64,000 nucleotides of DNA from Sciurus carolinensis (Eukaryota; Chordata; Mammalia; Rodentia; Sciuridae). Within the stretch, counting starts at the first letter, position 1; every line of letters begins with the position of its first letter. Made by a program: the position numbers and the translations under genes. The stretch spans positions 5,394,001 through 5,458,000 of the forward strand of contig NW_025920104.1 of assembly GCF_902686445.1 (NCBI RefSeq), in the 5' to 3' direction. The notes beneath the pieces were generated by a model. The model worked only from the letters and a program-made list of their open reading frames with translations, was not told where the DNA came from and made no database searches. Below, piece by piece: positions 10,301-21,479 of the stretch.

Positions 10301-11420
10301 AATAGTAGACGGATGAATTCCAAAACAGTAATGCAAGATCCTATTCCCTTGAATATTACCTGAGCAATAGCTTGGGGATATGATTGCAATGTTTTAGCCG
10401 GAGAGCTAGGGAGATTTATACTTTGCAGAGGTCCTCCTTGCCAAACTATGGCAAAAGGGGTATGCTTCTCTGGGATTATGATTAAACTTAATGGTTGAGT
10501 AGGATCACAACGATCAACGTAACACTGCTGAAGTCTATTCTCTACCTGCTGTAAGGATACCCGTGCTTCGGGAGTAAGTTTCCTAGAAGAATTCAAATCA
10601 GGATCACCTTTTAATATATCGAATAAAGGTTTCAATTCCCCTGTGGATAATTTTAAATAGGATCTAATCCAGTTAATATCACCTAAGAGTTTCTGAAAAT
10701 CATTCAAGGTATTTAATTGGTCTGTCCTGATGGTTAGTTTTAATGGTCTGACTGTAGTAGCAGTGAGTTTTGTACCCAGATATTCTTGGATTTCCTCTAA
10801 TTGCAATTTTTCAGGGGCTATCGTTAGTCCTCTTTTTTCTAATGCTTGAGTTATAGATTGTAATGCTTCTAGCAATACTTTTTTTTCTGGATGGCAAATA
10901 ATTTGTCATCCATATAGTGATAAATCAATAATCTCTTAAACTTTTGTCTAATAGTTGTTAAGCTTTATCTACATATATTTGACATATAGTAGGACTGTTA
11001 GCCATACCTTGAGGCAACACGGTCCATTCAAATCTCTGATCAGGTTGAGAGTGATTAAGAGAGGGCAAAGTAAAGGCAAATCTCCAATGATCATTTTTGT
11101 GTAAGGGTATAGAAAAAAAGCAATCTTTTAAATCCAGAATAATAGTAGGCCAATTTTTTGGTAGTGCAGTAACAAGAGGGAGTCCACATTGGATGGGTCC
11201 CATAGGGTACATTTGTTCGTTTATAGCTCTTAAATCATGTAATAACCTCCATTTTCCTGATTTTTTCTTTGTTAAGAATTTGGAGTATTCCAAGGAGAAG
11301 TAGAATGTTGTAAATGACCTGCTTGTACCTGCTCTTGTACTAACTTATGAGCTGCCTCTAGCTTTTCTTTTGTTAGGGGCCACTGTGGAATCCAGCGAGG
11401 CTTATCATCTTTCCATATTA
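10297..11420 (-). pseudogene. ERV reverse transcriptase region of pol
   Basis: RT copies viral RNA to DNA. The frame read down from 11293 has the palm motifs [19 protein letters not shown] and LPQGMANSP, typical of class II RTs. The YMDD catalytic box is encoded at 10916-10905 but sits between two open stretches in another frame. The frame from 10875 carries the thumb and connection domains (GDINWIRSYL). So key residues are present, but the polypeptide is broken around 10960 and 10880. Confidence 0.9.
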
Positions 11421-11447
11421 TAGGGATTGATGGTTTATCAGTGGCCC

Positions 11448-11909
11448 CTAGGAAAAACCCAATCCATGAGAATCATTTTTTGGTGGAAGTAAAGGCAGTG
11501 GTTGGGTAGATCCTTGACTATGTCTTCCTAATCCTTTTTTATCATCATAGTTCATATTTTGTAACATATTTCTTACAGGAGTCCCTTGGTAAGTCTGATC
11601 AGTGGTGAGTTTCATATCCATTTGCTGCAGGACATCTCGTCCCCATAGATTAATAGGAACATTACAGACATATGGTTGGAATAGTCCTGTATGTCCCTTT
11701 GTATCCTTCCATGATAGTGAGGAAGCACTTTGGTTGGGGCTCTCTGCCACTCCTAAGCCTCTCAAATTCTGAGCTGCCGTGATCAATGGCCAGTGCTTTG
11801 GCCAGACTGCTGCACTAATAATACATTTGTCTGCTCCTGTATCTAATAAACCTGTAAATTCCACATTTCCTACTTTTAATTTTAGGAGGGGTCTCTGTCC
11901 CATATCCAT
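11448..11909 (-). pseudogene. ERV protease with G-patch
   Basis: An aspartic protease frame of 153 codons. It has the catalytic LLDTGAD box about 20 residues in and the GRDVL block near its end. A G-patch-like tail (GLGRHSQG) is found after protease in betaretroviruses. It is in the same frame as the dUTPase at 11979-12203 but separated from it by a stop. Confidence 0.9.
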
Positions 11910-11978
11910 AGTAAGGTTTATTAAGGTAGTTCCTGTTGATCCAAAACCCTTTTGTCCTCTATTTGCATTTTCACTGGG

Positions 11979-12203
11979 TCATAGAAAGTGTTGACTGGGT
12001 AGTATTAGCATTTGTGCAATATGATCCCCTGGAGAGATGACCGTAATTCCTTTGGGTGAAGAGACCAAGGCTTTTATTTGTCCAGTGAAATCAGGATCAA
12101 TAACCCCTGGGTGTACTATAAGTCCTTTTAGTGTTGAGGAACCTCTACCTAGTAATAATCCTACACTGTTCTGTGGGATTTTTTTCACGCCAGTCGGTAT
12201 CAA
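11979..12203 (-). pseudogene. ERV dUTPase domain
   Basis: The 74-codon frame contains the dUTPase signature blocks GRGSSTLKG and HPGVIDPDFTG. In betaretroviruses this domain is part of the pro frame and lowers dUTP during reverse transcription. The frame is shorter than a whole domain (about 110-150 residues) and lies between stops. Confidence 0.88.
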
Positions 12204-12227
12204 TCATCTGTACCCCCATATCTGGGG

Positions 12228-12742
12228 TCAATATAAGTTTGGAGGTGGCACAGATGTCCAATCCTGCGCTCCCTGAGGTGGCTCTACGCTCCCCTTCTCT
12301 GTGGGAGGATACCACTGCCGGGGAACTTGTTGAATTGCCCCATATATTTGTTGCGGCCCCCGGGGTGGGGCTCTCACCCCTTTTTTTGTCAGCTTAGGAT
12401 GGGGTGGCAAGGGGTTACCTTGTCTATCTCTTGCTGATCGGCATTCATTAGCCCAATGAGGCCCCTTTTGGCATCTAGGACATGTCCCAGGTGCTTGTCC
12501 TTGCCCCATTGAGGGGGTTTCAGAGGATATGTAGCCTTTAAGTGACCAATTTGTCCACAAATAAAACATGATCTTGGGGGCCCTTTCTTTTGCCCATTTC
12601 CCTCTGCCCTCCCATGGCTAGGGCAGCGGTTATTGCACTTGTTTGTCTTTCCATGGCAGCCATCTGTGCACTAGTTTGTCTATCTAGGGCGGCTACAAAG
12701 GCTGCACTCTGTCCTGTTGTTTCATTATGTCCTTGCAAACTC
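12228..12742 (-). pseudogene. ERV gag nucleocapsid region
   Basis: Nucleocapsid binds genomic RNA. A zinc knuckle of the CX2CX4HX4C type is encoded at about 12480 (CPRC...H...C). A second, degenerate one lies near 12560, where the last cysteine position reads tyrosine and the matching frame is lost. A glutamine/alanine/methionine-rich linker is open at 12538-12738 in a different frame from the capsid frame before it. Confidence 0.85.
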
Positions 12743-13921
12743 TCAAATAATACTTAAATCTTTGCTTCTCCACGGTCTAATTGCCTCTTTACACCACTTA
12801 TTGGCTTGTTCGTAGGCAAGCTGCTTTATTAATGGCATGGCACTATCAGCGTCTCCAAAAATCCTTGAAGCTGTTTGAATCAAACTGTCTACGAAATCTG
12901 CATAAGGCTCATTACTTCCCTGAGTCACTTTAGATAACTGACCATGCAGATCTCCAGCACCTTGTAAAGTTTTCCAAGCCCTAATAGCCGCAGCAGCCAC
13001 CTGGGCATAAACCCCTGGATGATAATTAAGTTGAGCTTGGACTCCTTCATATGGTCCTGTCCCCATCAACATTTCTATTGTTATTTGAGGATTACCGGAC
13101 GCTGCATTGCGCCTGGCTGTTTCAAAGGACAGCTCTTGCCAGGTAGTTTTCCACATAAGATATTGACCTCCTGACAGGGTAGCCTTTGCTAAATTAGTCC
13201 AGTCTATGGGTAAGAGATTTTGTTGTCCTATTGTTTCTACTAAGGAGACAGTAAATGCTGACTGAGGCCCATAAGTGCTAACTGCTTCCTTTAACTGTTT
13301 TACAGTTTTAAAATCTAGGGGCTGATGATAACGCTGCTGTTGTCCATCCTCAAAAACCGGATAAATGGTAGGACCTTGTAACGAACTCCATCCTTGATGC
13401 CTACCCCTTTGTCTTGAAGGTTTTGACATTAATTCCATTGGTGGTGCACTCGGTGTCAATGGCACCAGAGGGCACTCTTCTTTTAAACCTAATTTTTTGA
13501 CCTTCTCCTCTAACTCCTCCCCAGATAGTTCCTCTTCTGATTCTAGTTCCTCTTCTGAGTCAGACTTCTCTTCTGACTGGTGGGAACGTTCCTCTTTGAG
13601 CTCCTCCAAAACCTGACTTCCCTCTTCTAAAGGCCCTTTAAAACTACGCCTTTCTTTTTGTTGGAGACATGATTTTACTAATGACCAAATTGCTAAGGTT
13701 CCCACCGGTAACGCTTGTTGCCCATTTGCGATCCGGAGATCTTCACCTAATTGTTCCCACTGAGGGATGTTGAGCAGTCCCTCGTCTAGAAACCAAGGAG
13801 AAACCTGTTCAATTGTATCAAGGAACGCACAAGCTGTTTTTGTTTTTAAAGGCGTTCCACAGTTTTTTAATAGTTCCCTAAACGGTTGTTGCATTCTATT
13901 TTTAGACATTTCTGTTCCCAT
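12743..13921 (-). pseudogene. ERV gag matrix-capsid frame (open, truncated)
   Basis: This frame of 392 codons starts at the ATG at 13921, 284 bases after the primer site. The first part is matrix-like. A glutamate/serine-rich acidic stretch follows (about residues 100-145). The capsid comes next, with the major homology region (QGSNEPYADFVDSL) near residue 333. It ends at 12743 before the nucleocapsid because of a stop or shift; gag proteins of this class normally continue. It is the longest open stretch left in the provirus. Confidence 0.9.
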
Positions 13922-14205
13922 GATTAAAACTTACTGAGCTTAGAGCCAACACAATCACAGACAAACCACATGAACAAAACAGAAAGTACACACACTTCAC
14001 ACGCAACTTGATAACACCTCATTAATTGTCAGATAGTTAATTTACCGGGCTATGAACCTGCCTATCATATAACTGTTACAGGACTCTCAGCCTATATCTT
14101 TTGATCCTATTACCGGGCTTAAAGCCTATTAATCTACCTGTTACCGGGCTTAAAGCCTATTAATCTTTTATACTTACTTAATACTTACCTTGGATGTACC
14201 CGGGG
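13922..14205 (-). other. ERV leader with duplicated dyad element
   Basis: Untranslated leader between the primer site and gag. On the + strand ttaccgggcttaaagcc occurs at 14110 and again at 14141 within a 31-base tandem duplication, and a partial third copy (accgggctatgaacc) lies near 14044. Each holds the perfect dyad GGCTT-A-AAGCC. A leader position fits packaging or dimerisation signals, but that role is inference. Confidence 0.6.
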
Positions 14206-14223
14206 TCCCGGGTTTCGGCACCA
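14206..14223 (-). other. ERV primer-binding site, tRNA-Phe type
   Basis: The + strand reads tcccgggtttcggcacca, identical to the 3' end of tRNA-Phe with CCA. The proviral strand is therefore complementary to tRNA-Phe, the primer used by IAP elements. A 2-base spacer separates it from the LTR. Confidence 0.92.
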
Positions 14224-14225
14224 GC

Positions 14226-14747
14226 TATCGCGTCCCACTGCGTCCCTTTCTGGCCGCAGAAAGACACGACATACGTCTGAAGCTTCAGAAGATTATTGTG
14301 CACAGTCTTCCTTCCTTTCCTTCCTTTCTGTCCCTCTCTCTTTTACTCTCTCTCTCTCACTTTCCCCCTCCTGCGCTCTCCTCTCTCCCTCTTACTTAGC
14401 CGTTCCTCTCCTTCTCTCACTCTGCTCTCGCCTGCTTCGGCCGCTTCTGCACTCTCCTGCTTTCATCCGCTTCTGCGACCGCTTTACACCTCTCTCTTGC
14501 ACTCTCTTCTGCATAACCCCCTCCCCCAGGAAGACGCCAAGCTTATATACACTTCAACCAATCAGGGGAGAGTACACGAGGTAAACGCGCGGACAGCTGC
14601 AGGCATAGAACAGTTACGCGAGGGAGGCATGCTCTAATCAATTAGCCACTCATCAGAATTTGCTGGTTGTTTACTGTATAGCTAGCCGCTTTTGGCCCAG
14701 TGCCAGGCGCCATCTTGACTATGCCCGAGGCTCCGGAAACCCTGACA
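14226..14747 (-). repeat. 5' LTR of the ERV
   Basis: This LTR of 522 bases begins TGTCAGGG and ends CGCGATA in proviral orientation. A TATA box (+ strand ttatata at 14543-14549) and an inverted CCAAT (ccaat at 14558-14562) lie together and mark the U3/R promoter. A CAAGATGGCG block (complement at 14708-14717), like the YY1 site of the host L1, lies near the U3 start. Confidence 0.93.
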
Positions 14748-14752
14748 GATCC
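14748..14752 (+). repeat. ERV target-site duplication, right copy
   Basis: Second copy of gatcc. L1 ORF2 continues directly at 14753. Confidence 0.93.
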
Positions 14753-17700
14753 TTCTCTAAAATAGACCATATTTTATGCCACAAAGCTACTGTTAGTAAA
14801 TACAAAAAGATAGAGATACTACCTTGTACTCTATCAGATCATAATGGATTGAAATTAGAAATAAATGACAGAATAAAAAACAGAAACTTCTCCAATACCT
14901 GGAGACTAAATAATACCCTATTATATGATGAATGGATAACAGAAGACATCAGGAGGGAAATAAAAAAATTCTTAGAAGTAAACGAGAACAAAGACACATC
15001 ATATCAAAATCTCTGGGACACTATGAAAGCAGTACTTAGAGGAAGATTTATTTCATGCGGTGCATTCAAAAAAAGAAGTAGAAATCAACAAATAAATGAC
15101 TTAACACTACAGCTCAAAGCACTAGAAAAAGAAGAGCAGACCAATACCAAAAGTAGTAGAAGACAGGAAATAGTTAAAATCAGAGCCGAAATCAACGAAA
15201 TCGAAACAAAAGAAACAATCGGAAAAATTAATAAAATAAATAGTTGGTTCATTGAAAAAATAAATAAAATTGATAAACCCTTAGCCACACTAACAAAGAG
15301 AAAGAGGGAGAAAACTCAAATTACTAAAATTCGGAATGAACAAGGAAACATCACAACAGACACGAGTGAAATACAAAACATAATTAGAAGCTATTTTGAA
15401 AATCTATACTCCAACAAAACAGAAAACCTCGAAGACATCAACAAATTTCTAGAGACATATGAACTACCTAAACTGAACGAGGAGGACATACACAACTTAA
15501 ATAAACCAATTTCAAGCAATGAAATAGAAGAGGTCATCAAAAGCCTACCAACAAAGAAAAGTCCAGGACCAGATGGGTTCTCAGCCGAGTTCTACAAAAC
15601 CTTTAAAGAAGAGCTCATTCCAATACTCCTCAAACTATTCCATGAAATAGAAGAGGAGGGAACCCTCCCAAACTCGTTCTATGAAGCCAATATCACCCTG
15701 ATACCTAAACCAGACAGAGTACACATCAAGGAAAGAAAATTTCAGACCAATATCCTTAATGAACATCGATGCAAAAATTCTCAACAAAATTTTAGCAAAT
15801 CGCATACAAATATATATTAAAAAGATAGTGCACCACGATCAAGTGGGTTTTATCCCAGGGATGCAAGGTTGGTTCAACATTCGGAAATCAATAAATGTCA
15901 TTCACCATATCAACAGACTTAAAGTTAAGAATCACATGATTATTTCAATAGATACAGAAAAAGCATTTGATAAAATACAGCATCCCTTCATGCTCAAAAC
16001 ACTAGAAAAAATTGGGATTGGGAACATTCCTAAATATTATAAAGGCCATCTACGCTAAGCCCATGGCTAATATCATTCTAAATGGTGAAAAACTGAAAGC
16101 ATTCCCCCTAAAAACTGGAACAAGGCAGGGATGCCCTCTTTCACCGCTTCTATTCAACATCGTCCTTGAGACTCTAGCCAGAGCAATCAGACAAACCAAA
16201 GAAATTAAAGGGATACGAATAGGAAAAGAAGAACTCAAACTATCCCTGTTCGCTGATGACATGATTATATATTTAGAGGAACCTGGAAATTCCACCAGAA
16301 AACTTTTAGAACTCATAAGTGAATTCAGTAAAGTAGCAGGTTACAAGATCAATGCTGATAAATCCAATGCATTTTATACATAAGTGATGAATCTTCAGAA
16401 AGAGAAATTAGGAAAACTACCCCATTCACAATAGCATCGAAAAAAATAAAATACTTGGGAATCAATCTCACAAAAGAAGTGAAAGACCTCTACAATGAGA
16501 ACTACAGAACACTAAAGAAAGAAATTAAAGAAAACCTTAGAAGATGGAAAGATCTCCCATGTTCCTGGATAGGCAGAATTAATATCGTCAAAATGGCTAT
16601 ACTACCTAAAGTGCTATACAGATTCAATGCAATTCCAATTAAAATCCAATGATGTACCTTGCAGAAATAGAGCAAGCAATTATGAAATTCATCTGGAAGA
16701 ATAAAAAACCTAGAATAGCTAAAGCAATCCTCAGTAGCAAGAGCGAAGCAGGGGGTATTGCAATACCAGATCTTCTACTCTACTACAAAGCAATAGTAAC
16801 AAAAATGGCATGGTATTGGTACCAAAATAGACAGGTAGATCAATGGTACAGAATAGAGGACATGGACACAAACCCAAATAAATACAATTTTCTCATACTA
16901 GACAAAGGTTCCAACAATATGCAATGGAGAAAAGATAGCCTCTTCAACAAATGGTGCTGGGAAAACTGGAAAACTATATGCAATAGAATGAAATTAAACC
17001 CCTATCTCTCACCCTACACAAAACTCAACTCAAAATGGATCAAGGACCTCGGAATCAGACCAGAGACCCTGCATCTTATAGAAGAAAAAGTAGGTCCAAA
17101 TCTTCAACTTGTTGGCTTAGGATCAGATTTCCTTAACAGGACTCCCATAGCACAAGAAATAAAAGCAAGAATAAACAACTGGGATAGATTCAAACTAAAA
17201 AGCTTTCTCTCAGCAAAGGAAACTATCAGAAATGTGAAGAGAGAGCCTACAGAGTGGGAGAATATCTTTGCCAACCATACCTCAGATAGAGCACTAATTT
17301 CCAGAATCTATAAAGAACTCAAAAAACTCTACACGAAGAATACAAATAATCCAATCAACAAATGCGCTAAGGAAATGAACAGACACTTCACAGAAGAAGA
17401 TGTACAAGTAATCAACAGATATATGAAAAAATGTTCAACATCCCTAGTAATAAGGGAAATGCAAATCAAAACTACCCTAAGATTTCATCTCACCCCAATT
17501 AGAATCGCGATTATCAAGAATACAAGCAACCATAGGTGTTGGCGAGGATGTGGTGAAAAAGGAACACTCATACATTGCTGGTGGGGTTGCAAATTAGTGC
17601 AGCCACTCTGGAAAGCAGTGTGGAGATTCCTCAGAAAGCTTGGAATGGAAACACCATTTGACCCAGCTATCCCACTCCTTGGCCTATACCCAAAGGACTT

Positions 17701-17974
17701 AAAATCAGCATACTACAGAGATACAGCCACATCAATGTTCATTGCTGCTCAATTCACCATAGCCAGATTGTGGAACCAACCTAGATGCCCTTCAGTTGAT
17801 GAATGGATAAAGAAACTGTGGCATATTTATACAATGGAATATTACTCCGCAATGAAGAATGATAAAATTATGGCATTTGTAGGCAAATGGTCGAAATTGG
17901 AGAATATCATGCTAAGTGAGATAAGCCAATCTCAAAAAACTAAAGGACGAATGATCTCGCTGATAAGCGGATGA

Positions 17975-18199
17975 GGACATATAATGGGGGGGTGGGACGG
18001 GCTAGCATTAGGTTTAGGGTTAGGTTTAGAGTTAGGCTAAGGAGAGCGGTAAGAATGAAGGAAAGAAGGACTGTGTAGAGGGAAAAGAGGGGTGGGAGGG
18101 GTGGGAGGGGTGGGAGGGGTGGGAGGGGTGGGGGGGAGGGGAAAAATATAATAAACATCATTACCCTATGTAAACGTAAAAAAATTTAAAAAAAAAAGA
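17975..18199 (+). other. L1-A 3'UTR with telomere-like and G-rich tracts
   Basis: After ORF2, a telomere-like stretch at 18008-18036 reads ttaggtttagggttagg and continues with variant repeats. A purine-rich part follows. Then five copies of a GGGGTGGGA-type unit lie at about 18089-18141, a strong G-quadruplex candidate, as seen in other L1 3'UTRs. The element ends aataaa...(A)n. Confidence 0.85.
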
Positions 18200-18212
18200 A
18201 AAATAATTTCCT
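18200..18212 (+). repeat. L1-A target-site duplication, right copy
   Basis: aaaaataatttcc, identical to 4674-4686. Confidence 0.93.
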
Positions 18213-20095
18213 CAGGTTACTACTTATGGCAAACCAGGTTCAGGTACCCTGGACTTGGGACTAGCCATGTGGGTTTGTGCCCTGTGCTGCTGCATAGGTC
18301 CAGAATGCTACTGCACTCATACCAGCACTTGGTTCTGCTGTCCTGAGGTCCTGTAAGTTTTCAGCAGTGGGTACTGTTTTTTCAGGTTACACCAGGTCCT
18401 GGAAATTATGTGGCCAGCTGGGCCTGGGGTGAAGAGCTGCTGTGGAGATCTGTTTTCTGCCTTCCTGGGGGAAGGATAATGAGCCCATTTCCTCTCATTC
18501 TTCATGAAGAGTAGCGCAGATTTTCAAAGCAACTTTTAATTTGCCTGGTGTGCTGTCTCTGGTGGGAAATCCCTTGATTCTCCATGCATGTCTTTCCACC
18601 CTGTTGTATCTAATGAGTGGGTAGATGTGTTCAGCTGACTCCAGGGCACAGGGCTCCTAACCTTGTGTGTGGATAGATGCCAAACCAGTCATGGGGAGTT
18701 CATCACCAGGCTAGGGACACTGGCTTCAGCACCAAGATCTGAGTGGGGGAAGGTTTATTAAATGAGCAGGAAGATTGTTAGTGTAACAATCGAGCAGCTG
18801 GTCAATGTTTTGTCTTGTAAATTGTTCCATTGGACCCTTGGCTTCCTGTTCATGAGGGTATATTCTCTTAACTGATAGGTTCAGTTACCGGGGGAAGTCA
18901 TTAGTTTCATGTCAGAGGTTCAGCTCTGTGAGATCTTTCTGAAGAGGACAAGTGGTTTGTCTTCCTTCTCAGTGGAGAATCTAGAGTTTCAAGTTTGTAA
19001 CTTTCTTACAAAGAGTATTGTGGCTATAAAACCATCAACAAGAGTCTGAAATTAGTCATCAGTGAGGGTTCCCAGCTGAGCTTGGACTGTGAGGGAGCAA
19101 GGAGTCAGCATCTGACCACTATTAATGAAAAACCTTGTTGTTAATTGCTCTGTGAAGTTTTTCTGTTTTTCTAGTAAGGAAATGGAATTTATTTCCTCCT
19201 TACACTGAAATTTTGCATAACTGAAGATCTTTCTGTTGACCTGCACTGTGTTTGTGTAGGCATTCCATTTTCATTGCATAAAACTCCTCTGAGGCAAAAC
19301 ATTTCCCTTGCTGTGACTGTCAAGAGCTTTCCCACCTTTGCTCTGGATCCACCCCTTTTGTAGGTAAGGAGATGTCTGCATTCACACCTGCCATCCATAC
19401 TAACAGAAGGATGTGTCAGCAGCTCTGACTTGACCATCTCCCTGAAAACATAGACCTAGTATAAATCCCTTACAAGCACCTCTTAAAGCTAGACAGGAAT
19501 GACCCAAAGTCACATAACTGACTGACAGTGGGACTCTGTCTCAGTCAGGTCTGCTTTTAATTGTGATACCTAGCCTCTTTTCCCCTGACATTTGTCAGAT
19601 ACCCTGACCCTTTGGACTGAGAGCTCCCCCTCAACCCTCCCACTGGGTTCTTCCCTAGCCCTGGTTCCCCTCTCACTGACATGTATGGATTAGTGTACTG
19701 TGGTGAAACTGACAAAGTCCACATCACCTCCCAGATGATGTGAGCAAGTCTTTGGAAAGGCTCTGATCCCTTCTGCTAAATGGATCAAATGCTTTTTTCC
19801 TTTCTACCAGTGCTTCATGTGTGCATTATGGATACTTCTGAGAGCTAAAGATACTATTCCTGAAAAATGGTTCAGTGGAGGGCAAGACCCTGAATCCCTC
19901 AATCCCATGAGACCCTACTGTAGGTAGGTCTCTACCTACATAGATGGAGACCTGCTCCCCTCAGTCCTGAGAGACTCATCCTATTGGGCTGCCAGCAGAT
20001 ACACCATGTTATTTTTCAATTTTTTAAGTGATTCATAGAGACCCATCACTTGTTTCAGCTGGTAGGAGTTTTGTGGCATAGGGAGACTTTCTCCT
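18213..20095. other. Intronic DNA, no exon recognised
   Basis: Continues the intron of the GAB-type pseudogene. No repeat family could be named and no GAB-like exon was seen. Confidence 0.45.
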
Positions 20096-20250
20096 TTACA
20101 CAAATTTTATCTTTCTTTTTCTGAGATTGGCTCTCCAGGTATAATAGAGCCTGGCATGACCTTCTGGGCTCCAATCCTCCTCCCACATCAGCCTCTCCAG
20201 TGCTGAGACAAGAACATGTGCCTCCACACCCAGCTGTCTCTCTTTTTAAC
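20096..20250 (-). repeat. Diverged 7SL-type (B1/Alu-like) SINE, antisense
   Basis: The + strand carries gagcctggcatgaccttctgggctccaatcctcctcccacatcagcctctccagtgctgagac-type blocks in the order of an antisense 7SL monomer. It is preceded by a T-rich stretch that would be its tail. Strongly diverged. Confidence 0.55.
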
Positions 20251-21140
20251 ACTTCTGGAAACCCCTTGACTTTTTTCCTTCAGCCACTTTCCAATTCTTC
20301 ACATAATCCAAACAGGTATATCCAGGATAAAGCCTGCAGCATCACGACCAGACTAGGAGGGACACAGTTTGAATATTGACTTCAGGTTGCAGGAAACAAC
20401 TTGCTCACAGAAAGCTCTTCCCTGAAGGGACCCAGGGATGATGCTCACAGAGAAGGAGCAGTTCCAGAAATATTAAGAAGATTCAGTATCACATGTGGGG
20501 TTTGTTTCTTGGGATTTTTGTTTTGATAGGAGCTTTGCTGTACCTGGGGTCTTGCAGGGGCAGGAAGGAGGAACCCAGGCCACATCCACAGCAGGTCACA
20601 TTCCATGTTCTGCCTCATGAGGCTAAATCAAAAACCTGAAATCAGGATGGGGGTCCTTACTCTCCAAGGGCTGACAATGGACCACAGGGAGCCACACTTC
20701 CTGGGGCTAGTCAAGAGTTGCAAGGAATAGATGACCTACCCTGCTTGCAGGGAAGGCAGAAGGAGATTAGGGTTGTGTCAGGGGGAAGCCACACCTGGGT
20801 ATGACCTTGATGTGTAATATACATCCTTCCTCTGATGACACCTTTCAGGATGAGGCCACTTTCCCACCTCTCCTTTCTTTTTATCAATAAACTCCCTGAG
20901 AAACATTCCTGCAGTCAGTCAGAAGCCTTGCTCCTCCAGAGCTGAGCTAACCACTCCTTTCTGCAGCACCTCCAAGAACAAAGATGGTCTACCCTGCTAC
21001 ACCACAGTCAGCCTGCACTGCTGACAGGCAAGTACCCTGAGTGGGAGAATTCAAAGCCCACCTGGTCCTCCAGAGCACCACAGCACCACCTCTACCTGTG
21101 CCCCCATTTGGACCAGTGCTTGAGCCATGGATTAGAGAGT
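20251..21140. other. Intronic DNA, no gene recognised
   Basis: Non-coding, moderately GC-rich. Nothing identifiable. Confidence 0.45.
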
Positions 21141-21142
21141 GT

Positions 21143-21440
21143 GAGGTAGGAATAAGAATGACCATGTGACCACATTTGGTCAAGGCATTCTGTGTCCCTG
21201 CTTTAGAGCTGTAAGATGGGTCAAGCATGGTCCCATGGCCACACTGGACCAGAGGCTCCCATGCCCTTTTTTAAAGAGCTTTAAGTTGGGTGAAGCTTGG
21301 TAACATGACAGCTCAAGGCGAGGGTTAACTCTCCCCTACTTTAGAGCTGTAAGATGGGACAAGTATGTTACCATGATGACACCAGGGCAGAAGCTCCCAT
21401 GCCCTCACTTTGAAGCTATAAGTTGGGACAAGTACATACT
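21143..21440 (+). repeat. About 69-bp tandem repeat, 4-5 degenerate units
   Basis: The landmark taagatggg/taagttggg recurs at 21212, 21282, 21350 and 21419, a spacing of 68-70 bases. Each is followed by caag.a.g..acca-type sequence, and in some units by agaggctcccatgccc. A weaker first unit precedes 21212. Confidence 0.85.
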
Positions 21441-21479
21441 TCTGCTGGGTAGGGGAAAATGACCTCAGTGAGCTAACAG

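Larger units (their letters stand above)
7326..14747 (-). mobile_element. IAP/betaretrovirus-like class II ERV inside L1-A
   Basis: This is a complete but defective provirus of about 7.4 kb on the minus strand. Read in its own direction it has a 5' LTR (14747-14226), a tRNA-Phe primer site, gag, a dUTPase-protease region, pol with RT, RNase H and integrase, a short env remnant, a polypurine tract and a 3' LTR (7849-7326). Primer choice, the protease-linked dUTPase, the G-patch after protease and the style of the integrase end all point to class II. The rodent IAP or IAPE group is the nearest match, since env traces exist. All genes carry frame changes. The two LTRs differ by roughly a dozen substitutions and about eight small indels by eye, so insertion is not very recent. 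Confidence 0.93.
6702..17974 (+). pseudogene. L1-A ORF2 (endonuclease/reverse transcriptase), split and frameshifted
   Basis: ORF2p nicks target DNA and copies L1 RNA. Segment 6702-7325 carries the first endonuclease motifs (LNVNGLNS, QETH, GDFNTPLS). The ERV follows, inserted after the codons for AAHGS. Segment 14753-17974 resumes with FSKIDHILC and SDHNGL, then the RT ([17 protein letters not shown] at 16249-16260) and the C-terminal cysteine motif ([18 protein letters not shown]). Against L1-B there are 1-base indels near 15720, 16015, 16375 and 16647. Each moves the frame, so the downstream half is read in successive frames (15759-16058, 16012-16383, 16455-16652, 16649-17974). No functional enzyme is possible. 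Confidence 0.93.
4687..18199 (+). mobile_element. L1-A: full-length LINE-1 split by an ERV
   Basis: This is an autonomous non-LTR retrotransposon in sense orientation. Its order is: promoter monomer plus 5'UTR (4687-5623), ORF1 (5624-6670), a 31-base spacer, ORF2 (6702-7325 and 14753-17974), a 3'UTR with telomere-like and G-rich tracts, and poly(A). Without the 7.4-kb ERV and its 5-base duplication it would be about 6.1 kb. It is closely similar to L1-B throughout, so both belong to one young subfamily. The coding parts are dead: a nonsense codon in ORF1, the ERV in the endonuclease domain, and at least four 1-base indels in the rest of ORF2. The flanks carry a perfect 13-bp duplication. Confidence 0.96.
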
